64,000 bases of DNA from G965232465 sp965276005 (GTDB taxonomy: Bacteria; Pseudomonadota; Alphaproteobacteria; JAQWUY01), in assembly GCA_965276005.1 (NCBI GenBank), contig OZ254962.1, forward strand, positions 2,542,001-2,606,000, in the 5' to 3' direction. The notes below the pieces were generated by a model. It saw only the letters and a program-made list of their open reading frames with translations. It had not been told where the DNA came from and did not search any database. The stretch's first letter is position 1; every line of letters begins with the position of its first letter. Position numbers and translations under genes: made by a program. Of the stretch, positions 49,875-59,146 are shown one piece after another.

Positions 49875-52307
49875 ATGAAAAAGAGTGTTATCACATGTAT
49901 TGTAGGGGTGATTCTATCTGCATGTGGCGACGGAGGAAGTACATCATTCCCTACAGCTTTAAGCGGTGCGATCGCAGTGGGTGGTAGTGCCAGCGGTGCA
50001 CAAGGGGGGCGTTTATTCCAACGCAATCAAGTTGCTAGCGGTGCTTATCAAGTACCCTTTAGCGGTAACGGCGAACGCATCGGCATACTGGAAGGCAAAA
50101 GTGTATACAACGGCAACGCAGAATATCGCAACCGTATCGAATACGGATTAAAAGCACAAGGCGGTCGCTATACGGGGGTTATTCGCAACGATGTCCCCGC
50201 ATTTCAAAGTGCCCGGGCACGACATGCGGACATGGTGACTTCTGTTGCCATTGGTAAGACTTTTGGCATTGCCCATCGGGCACGGGCGGTAGATTACAAT
50301 TATGCATTTCCCATAGGCAACAGCTATTATTCGAATCACATCGAACTGGGCAGAATATACAGCGATGCCAAATCCCGCAACTTGGTGGCTATGAATAACA
50401 GCTGGCGGACATGGTTACACGCAGAATACACCCGTGGTAGAAATGGCTATGACAGCAGTGCGGTACAAAGAGTCCAAGCAGCGGCAACCACATTGGGCGT
50501 AGACATAGACGGCAACGGTGTGAGCATGCAATACATATTTGGCAAGCGGTGTAGTAAATATAGCCGTTATTTGACTTATGCCGAAAATGGGCACCAAGTC
50601 TATACAAGCCAATACCGTGCCATATCGCAACAAGAATTACAATCGACTTATGATTCACGGTGCAAAGGGGGATATTCCCCATATGCCAGCCGCAGTGTCT
50701 ATGAAAAATATATCGGGGCGGATTTTATCCGTCAGATTGAAGCCGACAGTACCAACGATCGTGATGCCCCTATATGGGTATGGGCGGCGGGCAATGACAA
50801 CGAAGAAAACGGATCGTTATTTGCGAGCCTACCCGCACAGATTCCTAAGGCAGAAGACTATTGGCTGGCGGTGGTTGCCACCGAATATACCAGCGGGCAA
50901 TATCGGCATACACGCTATTCGGCAACATGCGGACGCGCCCGGCGATATTGCTTAACTGCTGTATCCGAAGGGGCAAGACATGTGACTTATGATGACAGGA
51001 GCTATGGCAATGGTGGCACTTCGGCGGCGGCACCGTCCGTGACGGCGGGGCTTGCGGTGGTAAAACAGGCGTTTCCCTCAAAAGATCGCCGCTGGGCAAG
51101 ACGGCGGATATTGGCGACCGCATCGCACATCACCGCTGATGGCGAGCGGTTACGGGATGCAAACGGCAATATCGTCACCCCAGATGCACAAGGATATTCA
51201 AACATATTTGGCAGAGGCATTATGCGCTTGGACAAGGCGATTCAACCTATGGGCAATAGTGTCTTGTCCGTATCAGGGGCAAGTCTGGACGATGCGGAAA
51301 AATACTCCGTACAGGACAGCTTCATACACTCATCCCCAGTGTTTGGCGATGGGCTGAAACAAGGGCTGTCAAACATTGATACCAAAAAATTTGATGCTAT
51401 GGGGGCGGAATTCGACTACAACATGGGCGACGGAGCATTCGTAACAGCGGCAACAACCCCATCTAGGTTTTTAGATTTCGATGGTCAAAATGTATCTTAC
51501 ACCCCAACTCTTCACCATATTGGCACCAGCAATATGTCGTTTGTCGACACAGACCCGTATCGATTTGCCAACTTTACATATACTGAGCAAAACTTGCCAT
51601 TTATGCCAAAGGCGGAAAATCCTAAACGGCAACCGCTGCATATGTCCTATGCTTACGATGCGGACAAGGCAATACAGATAAGTATCCCCAACCATGAAGA
51701 TTACAGAGACATCGATTCTATGTCGTTACAATTTGTCTATGGCAAATTAACGCCAACCGTTGCGTCTGGTACCGTCCGCAGTGTCGGGCTACACACGGAA
51801 CAAGGCACGGTTTTAGGCAGCAATTTTAGAGGGGCATATGGCGGCGTAGGACGGACAAACACTGTTTATATGAACCGTACCACCCATTGGCAATGGGGCG
51901 ATTGGAACTTGCGCTATAATTCTGTGTTTGGTATCAGCACCAGCAACGGTATAGGCGGTCGTAGCATACAGAATATATCCGGGCTGTTGTCCAGTAATTT
52001 CAGTGTGATTGCCCGCAAAGAATATCGTACAGGACAGCTGGGCATAGCATTTTACCAACCGCTACGGGTGGAACGGGGCGTTATGGATGTGTCGTTTGTG
52101 TCTGATGTTCGCAACAACACAATGGTATCATACGACACCCAACAAGTAGACATCACACCCAGTGGCAGAGAGATCGCATTCGAAGCCTATTACGATTTTG
52201 CCAACAGTCCATTTACCGTAAAAACCCACATCAGCAAGGATAAAAACCACATCAAAGGCAAGGACGACACCACCGTATTACTAAGGTATTTTAAACCGTT
52301 TAAATAA
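49875..52307 (+). CDS. Subtilisin-like (S8) lipoprotein protease, possible autotransporter
   Basis: 810 residues. A lipoprotein signal has a lipobox LSAC (Cys17). The S8 domain occupies about 55-460: IGILEGKSVY (Glu where the catalytic Asp is usual), RHADMVTS with the His, AMNNSWR with the oxyanion Asn, and GGTSAAAPSVTAGLAVV with the nucleophile Ser. A Gly/Ser-rich linker sits at about 25-45. About 500-810 is beta-rich and ends in Phe (LLRYFKPFK), like a beta-barrel or passenger-translocation end. The layout (lipobox, subtilisin, C-terminal beta domain) is that of SphB1/NalP autotransporters. SphB1 processes FhaB in Bordetella, and the haemagglutinin-like gene at 53536 is close. Confidence 0.75.
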   Translation: MKKSVITCIVGVILSACGDGGSTSFPTALSGAIAVGGSASGAQGGRLFQRNQVASGAYQVPFSGNGERIGILEGKSVYNGNAEYRNRIEYGLKAQGGRYTGVIRNDVPAFQSARARHADMVTSVAIGKTFGIAHRARAVDYNYAFPIGNSYYSNHIELGRIYSDAKSRNLVAMNNSWRTWLHAEYTRGRNGYDSSAVQRVQAAATTLGVDIDGNGVSMQYIFGKRCSKYSRYLTYAENGHQVYTSQYRAISQQELQSTYDSRCKGGYSPYASRSVYEKYIGADFIRQIEADSTNDRDAPIWVWAAGNDNEENGSLFASLPAQIPKAEDYWLAVVATEYTSGQYRHTRYSATCGRARRYCLTAVSEGARHVTYDDRSYGNGGTSAAAPSVTAGLAVVKQAFPSKDRRWARRRILATASHITADGERLRDANGNIVTPDAQGYSNIFGRGIMRLDKAIQPMGNSVLSVSGASLDDAEKYSVQDSFIHSSPVFGDGLKQGLSNIDTKKFDAMGAEFDYNMGDGAFVTAATTPSRFLDFDGQNVSYTPTLHHIGTSNMSFVDTDPYRFANFTYTEQNLPFMPKAENPKRQPLHMSYAYDADKAIQISIPNHEDYRDIDSMSLQFVYGKLTPTVASGTVRSVGLHTEQGTVLGSNFRGAYGGVGRTNTVYMNRTTHWQWGDWNLRYNSVFGISTSNGIGGRSIQNISGLLSSNFSVIARKEYRTGQLGIAFYQPLRVERGVMDVSFVSDVRNNTMVSYDTQQVDITPSGREIAFEAYYDFANSPFTVKTHISKDKNHIKGKDDTTVLLRYFKPFK

Positions 52308-52370
52308 TGGGTGCTTTAGGAAAAGGTAACGCCTTAGTAAAGGGGGGATAGTTGTTGTTTGTATGTGGTC

Positions 52371-52399
52371 GTCAATGGGGGGCATAGCCCCCCATTGAC
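52371..52399. terminator. Strong hairpin after the S8 protease gene
   Basis: A perfect 12-bp stem with six G-C pairs (52371-52382 with 52388-52399) and a 5-nt loop, 64 bp after the stop. No clear T-run follows on either side, so it may be an mRNA-stabilising or factor-dependent end. Confidence 0.55.
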
Positions 52400-52464
52400 A
52401 GTATAAGCAAATATGGCAGATATGTTGTAGGTATCCAACAGGGTTTTCCAAGAAAAAAATCCCG

Positions 52465-52496
52465 TTGACAACACACCAACATTATGATAGTGTGTT
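52465..52496 (+). promoter_or_regulatory. Promoter with operator-like inverted repeat
   Basis: TTGACA (52465-52470) with a 17-nt spacer leads to TAGTGT (52488-52493). The inverted repeat AACACAC/GTGTGTT (52470-52476 with 52490-52496) lies across it, spaced like a dimeric repressor site. Confidence 0.4.
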
Positions 52497-52523
52497 ACAT
52501 TCATGGACAGTGGGGAAAAAATT

Positions 52524-53198
52524 ATGCACGCAGAAGTTATTACAGTCGATACGCTATCTATCGCCAAAAGGTTACAAGCCTCTGGTATAATCGAGGAGCA
52601 TGCGAAAGCTATTGCCAATGAACAGGTAAACACGATAAATGCGAATTTGGCTACTAAGGGTGATATTGAACAGTTTCAAGCCGAGACCAAAAAAGACATT
52701 AAATGGTTGCAATATGAGACCAAAAAAGACATTGAATTGTTGCAATCTGAGATCAAAAAAGATATTGAATTGTTGCAATCTGAGACTAAAAAGGACATTG
52801 CCAATATCTATAAAGAGATCGAGCGGTTTCAAATGGAGACCAAAAAAGATATTGCCAATATTCATAAAGAGATCGAACGGTTTCAAGCGGAAACTAAAAA
52901 AGACATTGAACGGTTTCAAGCGGAGACCAAAAAAGACATTGAACGGTTGCAAGCGGAGACCAAAAAAGATATTGCCAATATTTATAAAGAGATCGAACGG
53001 TTTCAAGCGGAGAGCAAGAAAGACATTGAACGCATGCAGGCTGAAAACAAAAAAGACATCGAACAGCACCGATTCGATACTACAAAGGATATTCGGATTG
53101 CCATGTATAAGACAGCTGGTTTTACGATTACCAGCATTGTAACCTTGTTGACCGTTATTCAAATTGTTATTGTGATATTGACACCGGTTGGGTCATAA
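52524..53198 (+). CDS. DUF1640/CCDC90-like coiled-coil membrane protein
   Basis: 224 residues from the ATG at 52524 (GGGGAAAAAATT upstream). The N-terminal ITVDTLSIAKRLQASGIIEEHAKAIANEQ is the DUF1640 opening. Residues about 52-185 are made of 11-residue (hendecad) repeats of the pattern (Q)AETKKDIERF, with two longer inserts ANIYKEIERF. Repeats are visible in DNA with a 33-bp beat. A C-terminal hydrophobic segment (about 198-220) anchors it in the membrane. Relatives of this family occur in mitochondria and alphaproteobacteria; the function in bacteria is unknown. It is likely to vary in length through repeat slippage. Confidence 0.8.
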   Translation: MHAEVITVDTLSIAKRLQASGIIEEHAKAIANEQVNTINANLATKGDIEQFQAETKKDIKWLQYETKKDIELLQSEIKKDIELLQSETKKDIANIYKEIERFQMETKKDIANIHKEIERFQAETKKDIERFQAETKKDIERLQAETKKDIANIYKEIERFQAESKKDIERMQAENKKDIEQHRFDTTKDIRIAMYKTAGFTITSIVTLLTVIQIVIVILTPVGS

Positions 53199-53332
53199 AA
53201 AACGAAAGGTGCCTTGCGGCAGGGGCTTCGTATTATCGTCCAAACTCGCACCCAAGCGGCGTTCGATGTAACAAAAAGTCGAATATATTTTCCTTTAAAA
53301 ACAATGATATAGAATATCATATAGAAGAGAAG

Positions 53333-53347
53333 TTTTTTTTTTTTTTT
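53333..53347 (+). repeat. Homopolymeric T15 tract
   Basis: Fifteen uninterrupted T residues end 20 bp before the -35 box of the second exoprotein gene. Such tracts slip in replication and can alter promoter strength. Confidence 0.95.
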
Positions 53348-53367
53348 AAATTTTAATAAAATTTTGC

Positions 53368-53397
53368 TTGACATTCCCAATTTGGATATGGTACACT
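53368..53397 (+). promoter_or_regulatory. Promoter of the second exoprotein gene
   Basis: TTGACA (53368-53373), an 18-nt spacer and TACACT (53392-53397). The spacer length and the TATGG preceding the -10 are shared with the promoter at 19913, which suggests common control of the two exoprotein genes. Confidence 0.65.
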
Positions 53398-53535
53398 GTA
53401 TAAATGCGTAAGTATGTATACGGTGTTATTTGCGTATGTTAGATTAAATTTTTGTTTTATGGTTACTTGGTGATCACATACAAGATGCGGAGAGGGCGTT
53501 TTGTGTGGAGATGTGCCGGATTTAGGAGATATGTG

Positions 53536-56500
53536 ATGAGATGTGATAAAAAAGTGTTTATGGTGGCGTCATCGTTGTATGCTGCTGGTATGTTGTCTGG
53601 TGGTTTTGCCTATGCGGGCGGGCTTCCCAGTGGGGGGCAGGTCGTTGATGGCAGTGCCAGTATTTCCCAACAGGGCGACACCCTGAATATAAATCAGCAA
53701 TCGGATAAAGCGATTATCAGCTGGAAAGATTTTTCTGTAGGCAAGGGCAATACGGTAAATTTCAATCAGCCGGCTAGTGATTCGGCAACTTTAAATCGGG
53801 TTACGGGGGATTTTACTTCTGAGATTGCCGGACAGATTAACGCTAATGGTAGCGTATTCTTAATAAACCCCAATGGGATACTGATTACTGCGGATGGTGT
53901 TATCGACACGGGCGGTTTTGTCGCCTCGACTCTCGACATCGACACCAACGATTTTTTGAATGGCGATTATACATTTACAAAAAGCGGTAGCAATGGCGTT
54001 GTTTCGAATCGGGGTCATATTTCGGTCGATGATGGCGGTTTTGTTGCCCTACTAGGCGGGGCGGTGAAAAACAGCGGCGTTGTCCGTGCCCATGTGGGTA
54101 AAGTAGGCTTTGGTGGCGGTGAAAAAATTGTAATGTCATTCGGCAACAACGATTTTTTACGGGTCGAAGTACCAACGGATAAATGGGACAAGCTGACCGA
54201 TTCGCAAGGCAATAAAGTGCTTGCGACTGTTGACTTGGGCGGCACTGTCGACTCTCGGGGCGGCTTTATCGACATAGCCGTTGCCGATGCGGCGGATATT
54301 TTACGGCAGTCGATTTCCATAACCGGGGTGGTATCTGCAAACACTGTGTCCTCCACAGACGGGGTTATATCGATTAGTGGCGGTTCGTTGGGGGTTATCG
54401 GTAACGGGCGAATCACCGCTGATGCGGATTATGGCAATGCGGGTAGCATAAATGTCGCCGTAGATTCCATCGATGGCAACGGTCGATTTTCTGCGGCATC
54501 ACAAAATGGCACTGGAGGAAAAATTAAAATATCGTTACAACACGGGGCGGATTTAACCGTTGGTGCAAGTTTTGATGTGTCTGGTCGCACCGCTGGGGGG
54601 AGTCTGTCGTTTATTGGTGGACTATCCGGCAAAGGTGAGTCGAAAATATTAGGGTCGATAGATTTTAAAGCCGACAGTACAGACGGTAAAGGCGGATATA
54701 TCGACATTGGCAACAAGGGCGGCTTAGTCGGTCTGTTCTCTGGTACCTTATCGGCAACCGGTAAGGTGCAAGGCGGGCGAATCCGTGTGGGCGGGGCGTT
54801 TCAAGGCGGCGGCTATGACCCAAAAACCAGCCAACTCGACACCAAGACCCAAGATTTATTTGCAACCCGTTGGGCGGATAACAGCTCCCTTGTTAGTGCC
54901 AGCAAAACTTCGCTGGGCACGGGCGTAAATGTCGTCGTATCGTCTGCATCCGGCACAGGCGGCACGGCTATTTTATGGGCGGATCATACCACCAATAACT
55001 ATGCGGCTATCGATGCCACTGGTGCCACTGGTGGCGGTGCGGTGGAAATATCTGGTAAGAAACAGGTCAAAAGTTTTGGCTTAGCCCGGGTAAAAGCCGG
55101 CAATGGGGTTATTTTACTCGATCCGAAAAATATACGCATTACCGCAGAATGGGGCAGTGCAGCAAGCCAAGTACAACAGATTGCATCTGCATGGGATCAT
55201 TGGCGAAATGGTAAGTTTGGTGCCAGTGTAGCGTTAAGCCGTGACGGCAATACGATGGCCGTAGGGGCTCCCGGCGTTGATCTTAATAAAGGTGCGGTAT
55301 ATATTTACGATGTTGCCGGTGGCAAATGGGGGGCGACAGCAACACATAGCCGTACCATTAAACATGACACTCGTATTTATGTGGAATCGACGGGTCGCAT
55401 GGGTAGCGTGCATTTAGAGGATAATGGTAAAAAACATTACTTTGGTAGTAGTGTAGCACTGAATGACGATGGAAAGTACCTAGCTGTCGGTGCTCCCTCC
55501 GGTGGTGGTGCTAGTAAAGGTGAGGTGAGTCTGTTTCATCTTGGTAGCATAGCCTATTATTCTACACCTGGTAAGGGGAGTACACTTGTGAGAAAGAGAC
55601 GGATTCAATATGGTGGTTCACATAATGGCGATCGCATTACAGTGTCTGGTGGTGCAAGTGACCCTCAGTTTGGTTCTGCTGTAGCCATCAGTGATGATGG
55701 AAAGAGAATGGCTGTTGGGGCATCTAATGAACTTCACAGTGGGTGTGCTGGTCATTCACATTGCAGAGGGGCAGTATATGTAATCACGACAGATTCATGG
55801 AACTCGAACAGGTGGGGCAATTCAAAGTATTTGAAGATTGATAACAAACAGTCAGCAATGACATGGGTAACCTCTAGTGCTCACGGTAGCTCGTCCCAAA
55901 ATCGTTTGTATGATAATCACCGCTTCGGTTTTAGTTTGGCTATGAGTAGCGATGGAACGAAGCTAGCTGTTGGGGATCCTGCCCATCGGCGTTTTGATAC
56001 TAATTATTCGTATGGGCACGAAAAGGGAGGGAAACAAATAGGGGCGGTACACCTACTCGGAATTATTTATAAAGAGGATGATGACGGTAGTGTTACCGAT
56101 ATCAAACCGTATTATGCACGGTTGGTTACACATAGTAGCTCAGCAGCGGATGATGAGTTTGGCAGCAGTGTTGCGTTGAGTGGTGATGGCTTCAAATTGG
56201 CTGTCGGGGCACCGAATCACGATAGCGGTGTCTCCGGTGATAACAAGTATGGGGCGGTGTATCTGTACCGCATTCCAGCTAATGGGTGGGCTGTGAGTAT
56301 AAGTAGGATTGAAGGAAATAATAACCATCCAATCTTTGAGAGAAAGATCGATGTCGAATATGATAGTTTTGGACTTTTTGGAATGAGTAGTTCTAATAAA
56401 TTGGACAAGGATCATTTGTTCGGTTCATCTGTGGCACTCAATGGGACAGGCGATAGGTTGGTTGTCGGGTCACCCGGTGTGAAGAATAACTCAGGACATG

Positions 56501-58776
56501 TGCGATTGATAAATGTTTCCAGTATGAAAGCGATTGTAGAAGGAAAATTAAATGATGGTACAAATCTCACCTATTATGCCAGTAACAATATCACCATAGA
56601 TGCGGATATAACAGCCAGCAGTGGTAAACTTAACTTAATCGCCGGCAAATCGATCGAAATTAACAATGATATAAAAGTCAATGGCGGGCTTGTACTAAAA
56701 GCCAATGACGCCAGCGATAGTGATTTTATTTTAAGCGAACGGGACACAGGCAAAGCGGAAATCACCGTTGCAGCAGGCAAAAAGCTAGAGACCAATGGCG
56801 ATTTGATTATCAAAATGCTAACGGGTGCAAGCGGTGCCGCTAATAACAAAAAACAAACCGGCAAAATCACTGTCGACAAAGTAAAAGGCGAACGGGTTAG
56901 CATTGCGTATGCAGGTGCAACCAATGCAGACAGCGATTCAGAAATTGTTATCCGCAACGGTGGGCAAGTCGAGGCGACTAAATCTCCATCATCCGCAGAG
57001 GTTGTCTTGGAACTCAAAGCAGACAAATTTACCAACCTATCAAATAGTAATGCTTTAAAAACAGCATCAAAGGGTCTGTACTTGGTGTGGGCAAAAACCC
57101 CTGCAACTAACACTATGAATGGCATAGCCAACTATGGTTTTGTGCAATTTAACAAGCCATACAGTGGTAGTGGTTGGAACAACACTGGGCTTGCTGAGAG
57201 AGATAAAAGTGCCTTTATATACAGTGCTAATCCATCCTTAGCTATGTCATTTACAGGCGAAAAAACCAAGGTGTATGATGGCACTTCTGCACCAGCAGGC
57301 AACACCTTTGCGTTCAAAAACAACGGGGTTTATAATGGATTGAAGTTTAAAATCGGTGGGTATGTGGACACTTCGTCCAATAAGCACTTTAATTTCAAAG
57401 GCACCTTTACCACCAATGCCAGCGGTAAGTTTTACAACACAGCCGGCACTGCGGAACAAAAAGATGCGGGAAGCAACTTAACCTTGAAATTTACAGGACA
57501 TGCCATGTCGTATGTGGATGGCAACAATGTAACCGCATACGGCTTGGTGTCCGTGCCCACCATAGACGATGTAACCGGTGCATCAATTACTCGAAAAACC
57601 TTGAAAGTTAGTGCAACTTACAGCAACCGTGAGTATGACGGCACAACAAATGTGACAATAGATCCAGCGACTGTAACCATCGACGGTTGGGTCGCTGGCG
57701 AAGGCAACAGCAATGTTAATAATGTGTTTAACGGTTCGTTGACGGCAACAGCTGCTGAGAAAGATGTGGGTACTCATATCGTAACATTAGGCGGATCTAA
57801 TGGTTTAAAAGCACCATATGCAACGAACTATAAGCCTGAATATGACAACAGCAAGTCTATTACTATCAATCCAAAATCCTTACAACTAAAAATGAGCGAC
57901 TTGTTTGTAAAAGACCGAAACTATGCATCAGGAGTATTACATGCCCCCGTGTCTATCAAAGACGGTGAAAAGGGGTTTGATAGCGGCGATTTGGTGAATG
58001 GTGATAGCGGCGTAACATTAACAATAGCTAACGGGGCGTTTGTATATAAAGATGATAATATCGGAAGTAACAAAGAAGTATTCATCGGTGATAAAGACAA
58101 GTTTACACTAAATTCCCAAAACTATGAATTGCAATACAGATTTAGGAGTCTTGATTCTGCTAAAGGTGCACTCACCACACTGAGAGGGAATATTAAAGCC
58201 ACAGACTCTGACGACAGTGATGGTGATGGTAAAAAAGACTTAGCCACCCCCGGTGGCAGTGGCGGCGGTAGCGGTGGCGGTGGCGGCGGCGGTGATTCGG
58301 GTGCTGGCGTTGTTCTGTTAGGTGCCGGTGCTGTCGTGGCGACGCAAACCGGTGTGTTAGCCAAAGTTACAGCAGCTGCAACAGCGGCAGCCGGAGCGGC
58401 AGGAGCCGCAAGTGGTGCCGGTGCCGCAGGGGCAGGGGCAGCAGGTGCCGGCGGTGCAGGTGGTGCAAGTGGCACATTAGGTGCCCCACTTGGCAGCATC
58501 GACACCATATTCAACAGCGGTGTATACGCCCACCTGAGCGGTATCGATATGCAGGCACTATATCAACCACAAACCCCCATACCATCCATATTTAACACCC
58601 CACAAAAGGTAACATACAAAGCCAAATACACCACCACATACGATATGACAATTCTTGCCAATAACATCAAGGCACAAAAGGTAGTACCTCTGTACGAACT
58701 GGACGAAAAAATGTACGAAACCTTGAAACGCATATTTGTACATAGCGGCGAAACAGACGACACCCCCCATAGTTAA
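53536..58776 (+). CDS. Second filamentous-haemagglutinin-like exoprotein, 6 FG-GAP repeats and YDG/MBG domains
   Basis: 1746 residues from the ATG at 53536, which has AGGAG 7 nt upstream and matches the N-terminus of the paralogue; the frame is open further up to 53452. The signal peptide ends near GGFAYA. The TPS domain (about 28-290) is very like that at 20035. Six FG-GAP repeats follow at about 558-995. After a shared linker come at least two YDG-type repeats (VYDGTSAP near 1245, REYDGTTN near 1365). A poly-Gly/Ser hinge (about 1568-1592) and an Ala/Gly-rich hydrophobic stretch (about 1610-1650) precede the shared C-terminal module. It is a probable secreted adhesin. No TpsB gene is seen. 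Confidence 0.85.
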   Translation: MRCDKKVFMVASSLYAAGMLSGGFAYAGGLPSGGQVVDGSASISQQGDTLNINQQSDKAIISWKDFSVGKGNTVNFNQPASDSATLNRVTGDFTSEIAGQINANGSVFLINPNGILITADGVIDTGGFVASTLDIDTNDFLNGDYTFTKSGSNGVVSNRGHISVDDGGFVALLGGAVKNSGVVRAHVGKVGFGGGEKIVMSFGNNDFLRVEVPTDKWDKLTDSQGNKVLATVDLGGTVDSRGGFIDIAVADAADILRQSISITGVVSANTVSSTDGVISISGGSLGVIGNGRITADADYGNAGSINVAVDSIDGNGRFSAASQNGTGGKIKISLQHGADLTVGASFDVSGRTAGGSLSFIGGLSGKGESKILGSIDFKADSTDGKGGYIDIGNKGGLVGLFSGTLSATGKVQGGRIRVGGAFQGGGYDPKTSQLDTKTQDLFATRWADNSSLVSASKTSLGTGVNVVVSSASGTGGTAILWADHTTNNYAAIDATGATGGGAVEISGKKQVKSFGLARVKAGNGVILLDPKNIRITAEWGSAASQVQQIASAWDHWRNGKFGASVALSRDGNTMAVGAPGVDLNKGAVYIYDVAGGKWGATATHSRTIKHDTRIYVESTGRMGSVHLEDNGKKHYFGSSVALNDDGKYLAVGAPSGGGASKGEVSLFHLGSIAYYSTPGKGSTLVRKRRIQYGGSHNGDRITVSGGASDPQFGSAVAISDDGKRMAVGASNELHSGCAGHSHCRGAVYVITTDSWNSNRWGNSKYLKIDNKQSAMTWVTSSAHGSSSQNRLYDNHRFGFSLAMSSDGTKLAVGDPAHRRFDTNYSYGHEKGGKQIGAVHLLGIIYKEDDDGSVTDIKPYYARLVTHSSSAADDEFGSSVALSGDGFKLAVGAPNHDSGVSGDNKYGAVYLYRIPANGWAVSISRIEGNNNHPIFERKIDVEYDSFGLFGMSSSNKLDKDHLFGSSVALNGTGDRLVVGSPGVKNNSGHVRLINVSSMKAIVEGKLNDGTNLTYYASNNITIDADITASSGKLNLIAGKSIEINNDIKVNGGLVLKANDASDSDFILSERDTGKAEITVAAGKKLETNGDLIIKMLTGASGAANNKKQTGKITVDKVKGERVSIAYAGATNADSDSEIVIRNGGQVEATKSPSSAEVVLELKADKFTNLSNSNALKTASKGLYLVWAKTPATNTMNGIANYGFVQFNKPYSGSGWNNTGLAERDKSAFIYSANPSLAMSFTGEKTKVYDGTSAPAGNTFAFKNNGVYNGLKFKIGGYVDTSSNKHFNFKGTFTTNASGKFYNTAGTAEQKDAGSNLTLKFTGHAMSYVDGNNVTAYGLVSVPTIDDVTGASITRKTLKVSATYSNREYDGTTNVTIDPATVTIDGWVAGEGNSNVNNVFNGSLTATAAEKDVGTHIVTLGGSNGLKAPYATNYKPEYDNSKSITINPKSLQLKMSDLFVKDRNYASGVLHAPVSIKDGEKGFDSGDLVNGDSGVTLTIANGAFVYKDDNIGSNKEVFIGDKDKFTLNSQNYELQYRFRSLDSAKGALTTLRGNIKATDSDDSDGDGKKDLATPGGSGGGSGGGGGGGDSGAGVVLLGAGAVVATQTGVLAKVTAAATAAAGAAGAASGAGAAGAGAAGAGGAGGASGTLGAPLGSIDTIFNSGVYAHLSGIDMQALYQPQTPIPSIFNTPQKVTYKAKYTTTYDMTILANNIKAQKVVPLYELDEKMYETLKRIFVHSGETDDTPHS

Positions 58777-58841
58777 GGATGGGTGTTGTCCTTTCGGCAC
58801 ATGTTAGATGCGGTTAAGGCATTCGTTATGTATTTTTATTC

Positions 58842-58870
58842 TTGACATATAAAAATCCATATAGTATATA
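58842..58870 (+). promoter_or_regulatory. Promoter of the toxin-antitoxin pair
   Basis: TTGACA (58842-58847), a 17-nt spacer and TATATA (58865-58870). Transcription would begin at about 58877, which is the first base of the toxin ATG. Confidence 0.65.
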
Positions 58871-58876
58871 TATGGT

Positions 58877-59134
58877 ATGGTTACTGTTAGGCAAGTTTAT
58901 TGGACAAAGGATGCTCAGAAATTTATGGACAGCTTGCCTGCCGATGTGTCCGAACGGATATATAAAGCGGTGCGTAAAGTTGCAGATGGCAACAATGCCA
59001 ATGTGGTAAAACTTGTTGGGTCGCCATATTATCGCTTGCGTGTCGGTAAGTGGCGGGTGATTTTTAATGACGATGGGGTCATTGTCGAGATTATTGAAAT
59101 AGGTTCCCGTGGTTCCATTTATAAGCGTAGATAG
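58877..59134 (+). CDS. RelE/ParE/HigB-type toxin
   Basis: 85 residues. The RelE fold pattern is clear: VYWTKDAQKFMDSLP, then helices with RIYKAVRKVADG. VKLVGSPYYRLRVGKWRVIF and IVEIIEIGSRGSIYKR follow, with basic and aromatic residues of a ribosome-dependent RNase or gyrase toxin. It is followed 12 bp later by a helix-turn-helix antitoxin. The toxin-first order is that of HigBA-like pairs. The promoter places the transcription start at or next to the ATG, so the message may be leaderless. Confidence 0.87.
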   Translation: MVTVRQVYWTKDAQKFMDSLPADVSERIYKAVRKVADGNNANVVKLVGSPYYRLRVGKWRVIFNDDGVIVEIIEIGSRGSIYKRR

Positions 59135-59146
59135 GAAAAAAATAGT

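Larger units (their letters stand above)
53199..53535. other. Control region of the second exoprotein gene
   Basis: 337 bp without another gene. It contains an AT-rich part, the T15 tract (53333-53347), the promoter (53368-53397), a leader of about 130 nt and an AGGAG ribosome site (53524-53528). Confidence 0.6.

Noticed and set aside
52572..53162. 196-codon minus-strand ORF opposite the coiled-coil gene
   Set aside because: It is a Phe/Leu-rich mirror of the hendecad repeats; the plus-strand protein has a clear family start and membrane anchor.
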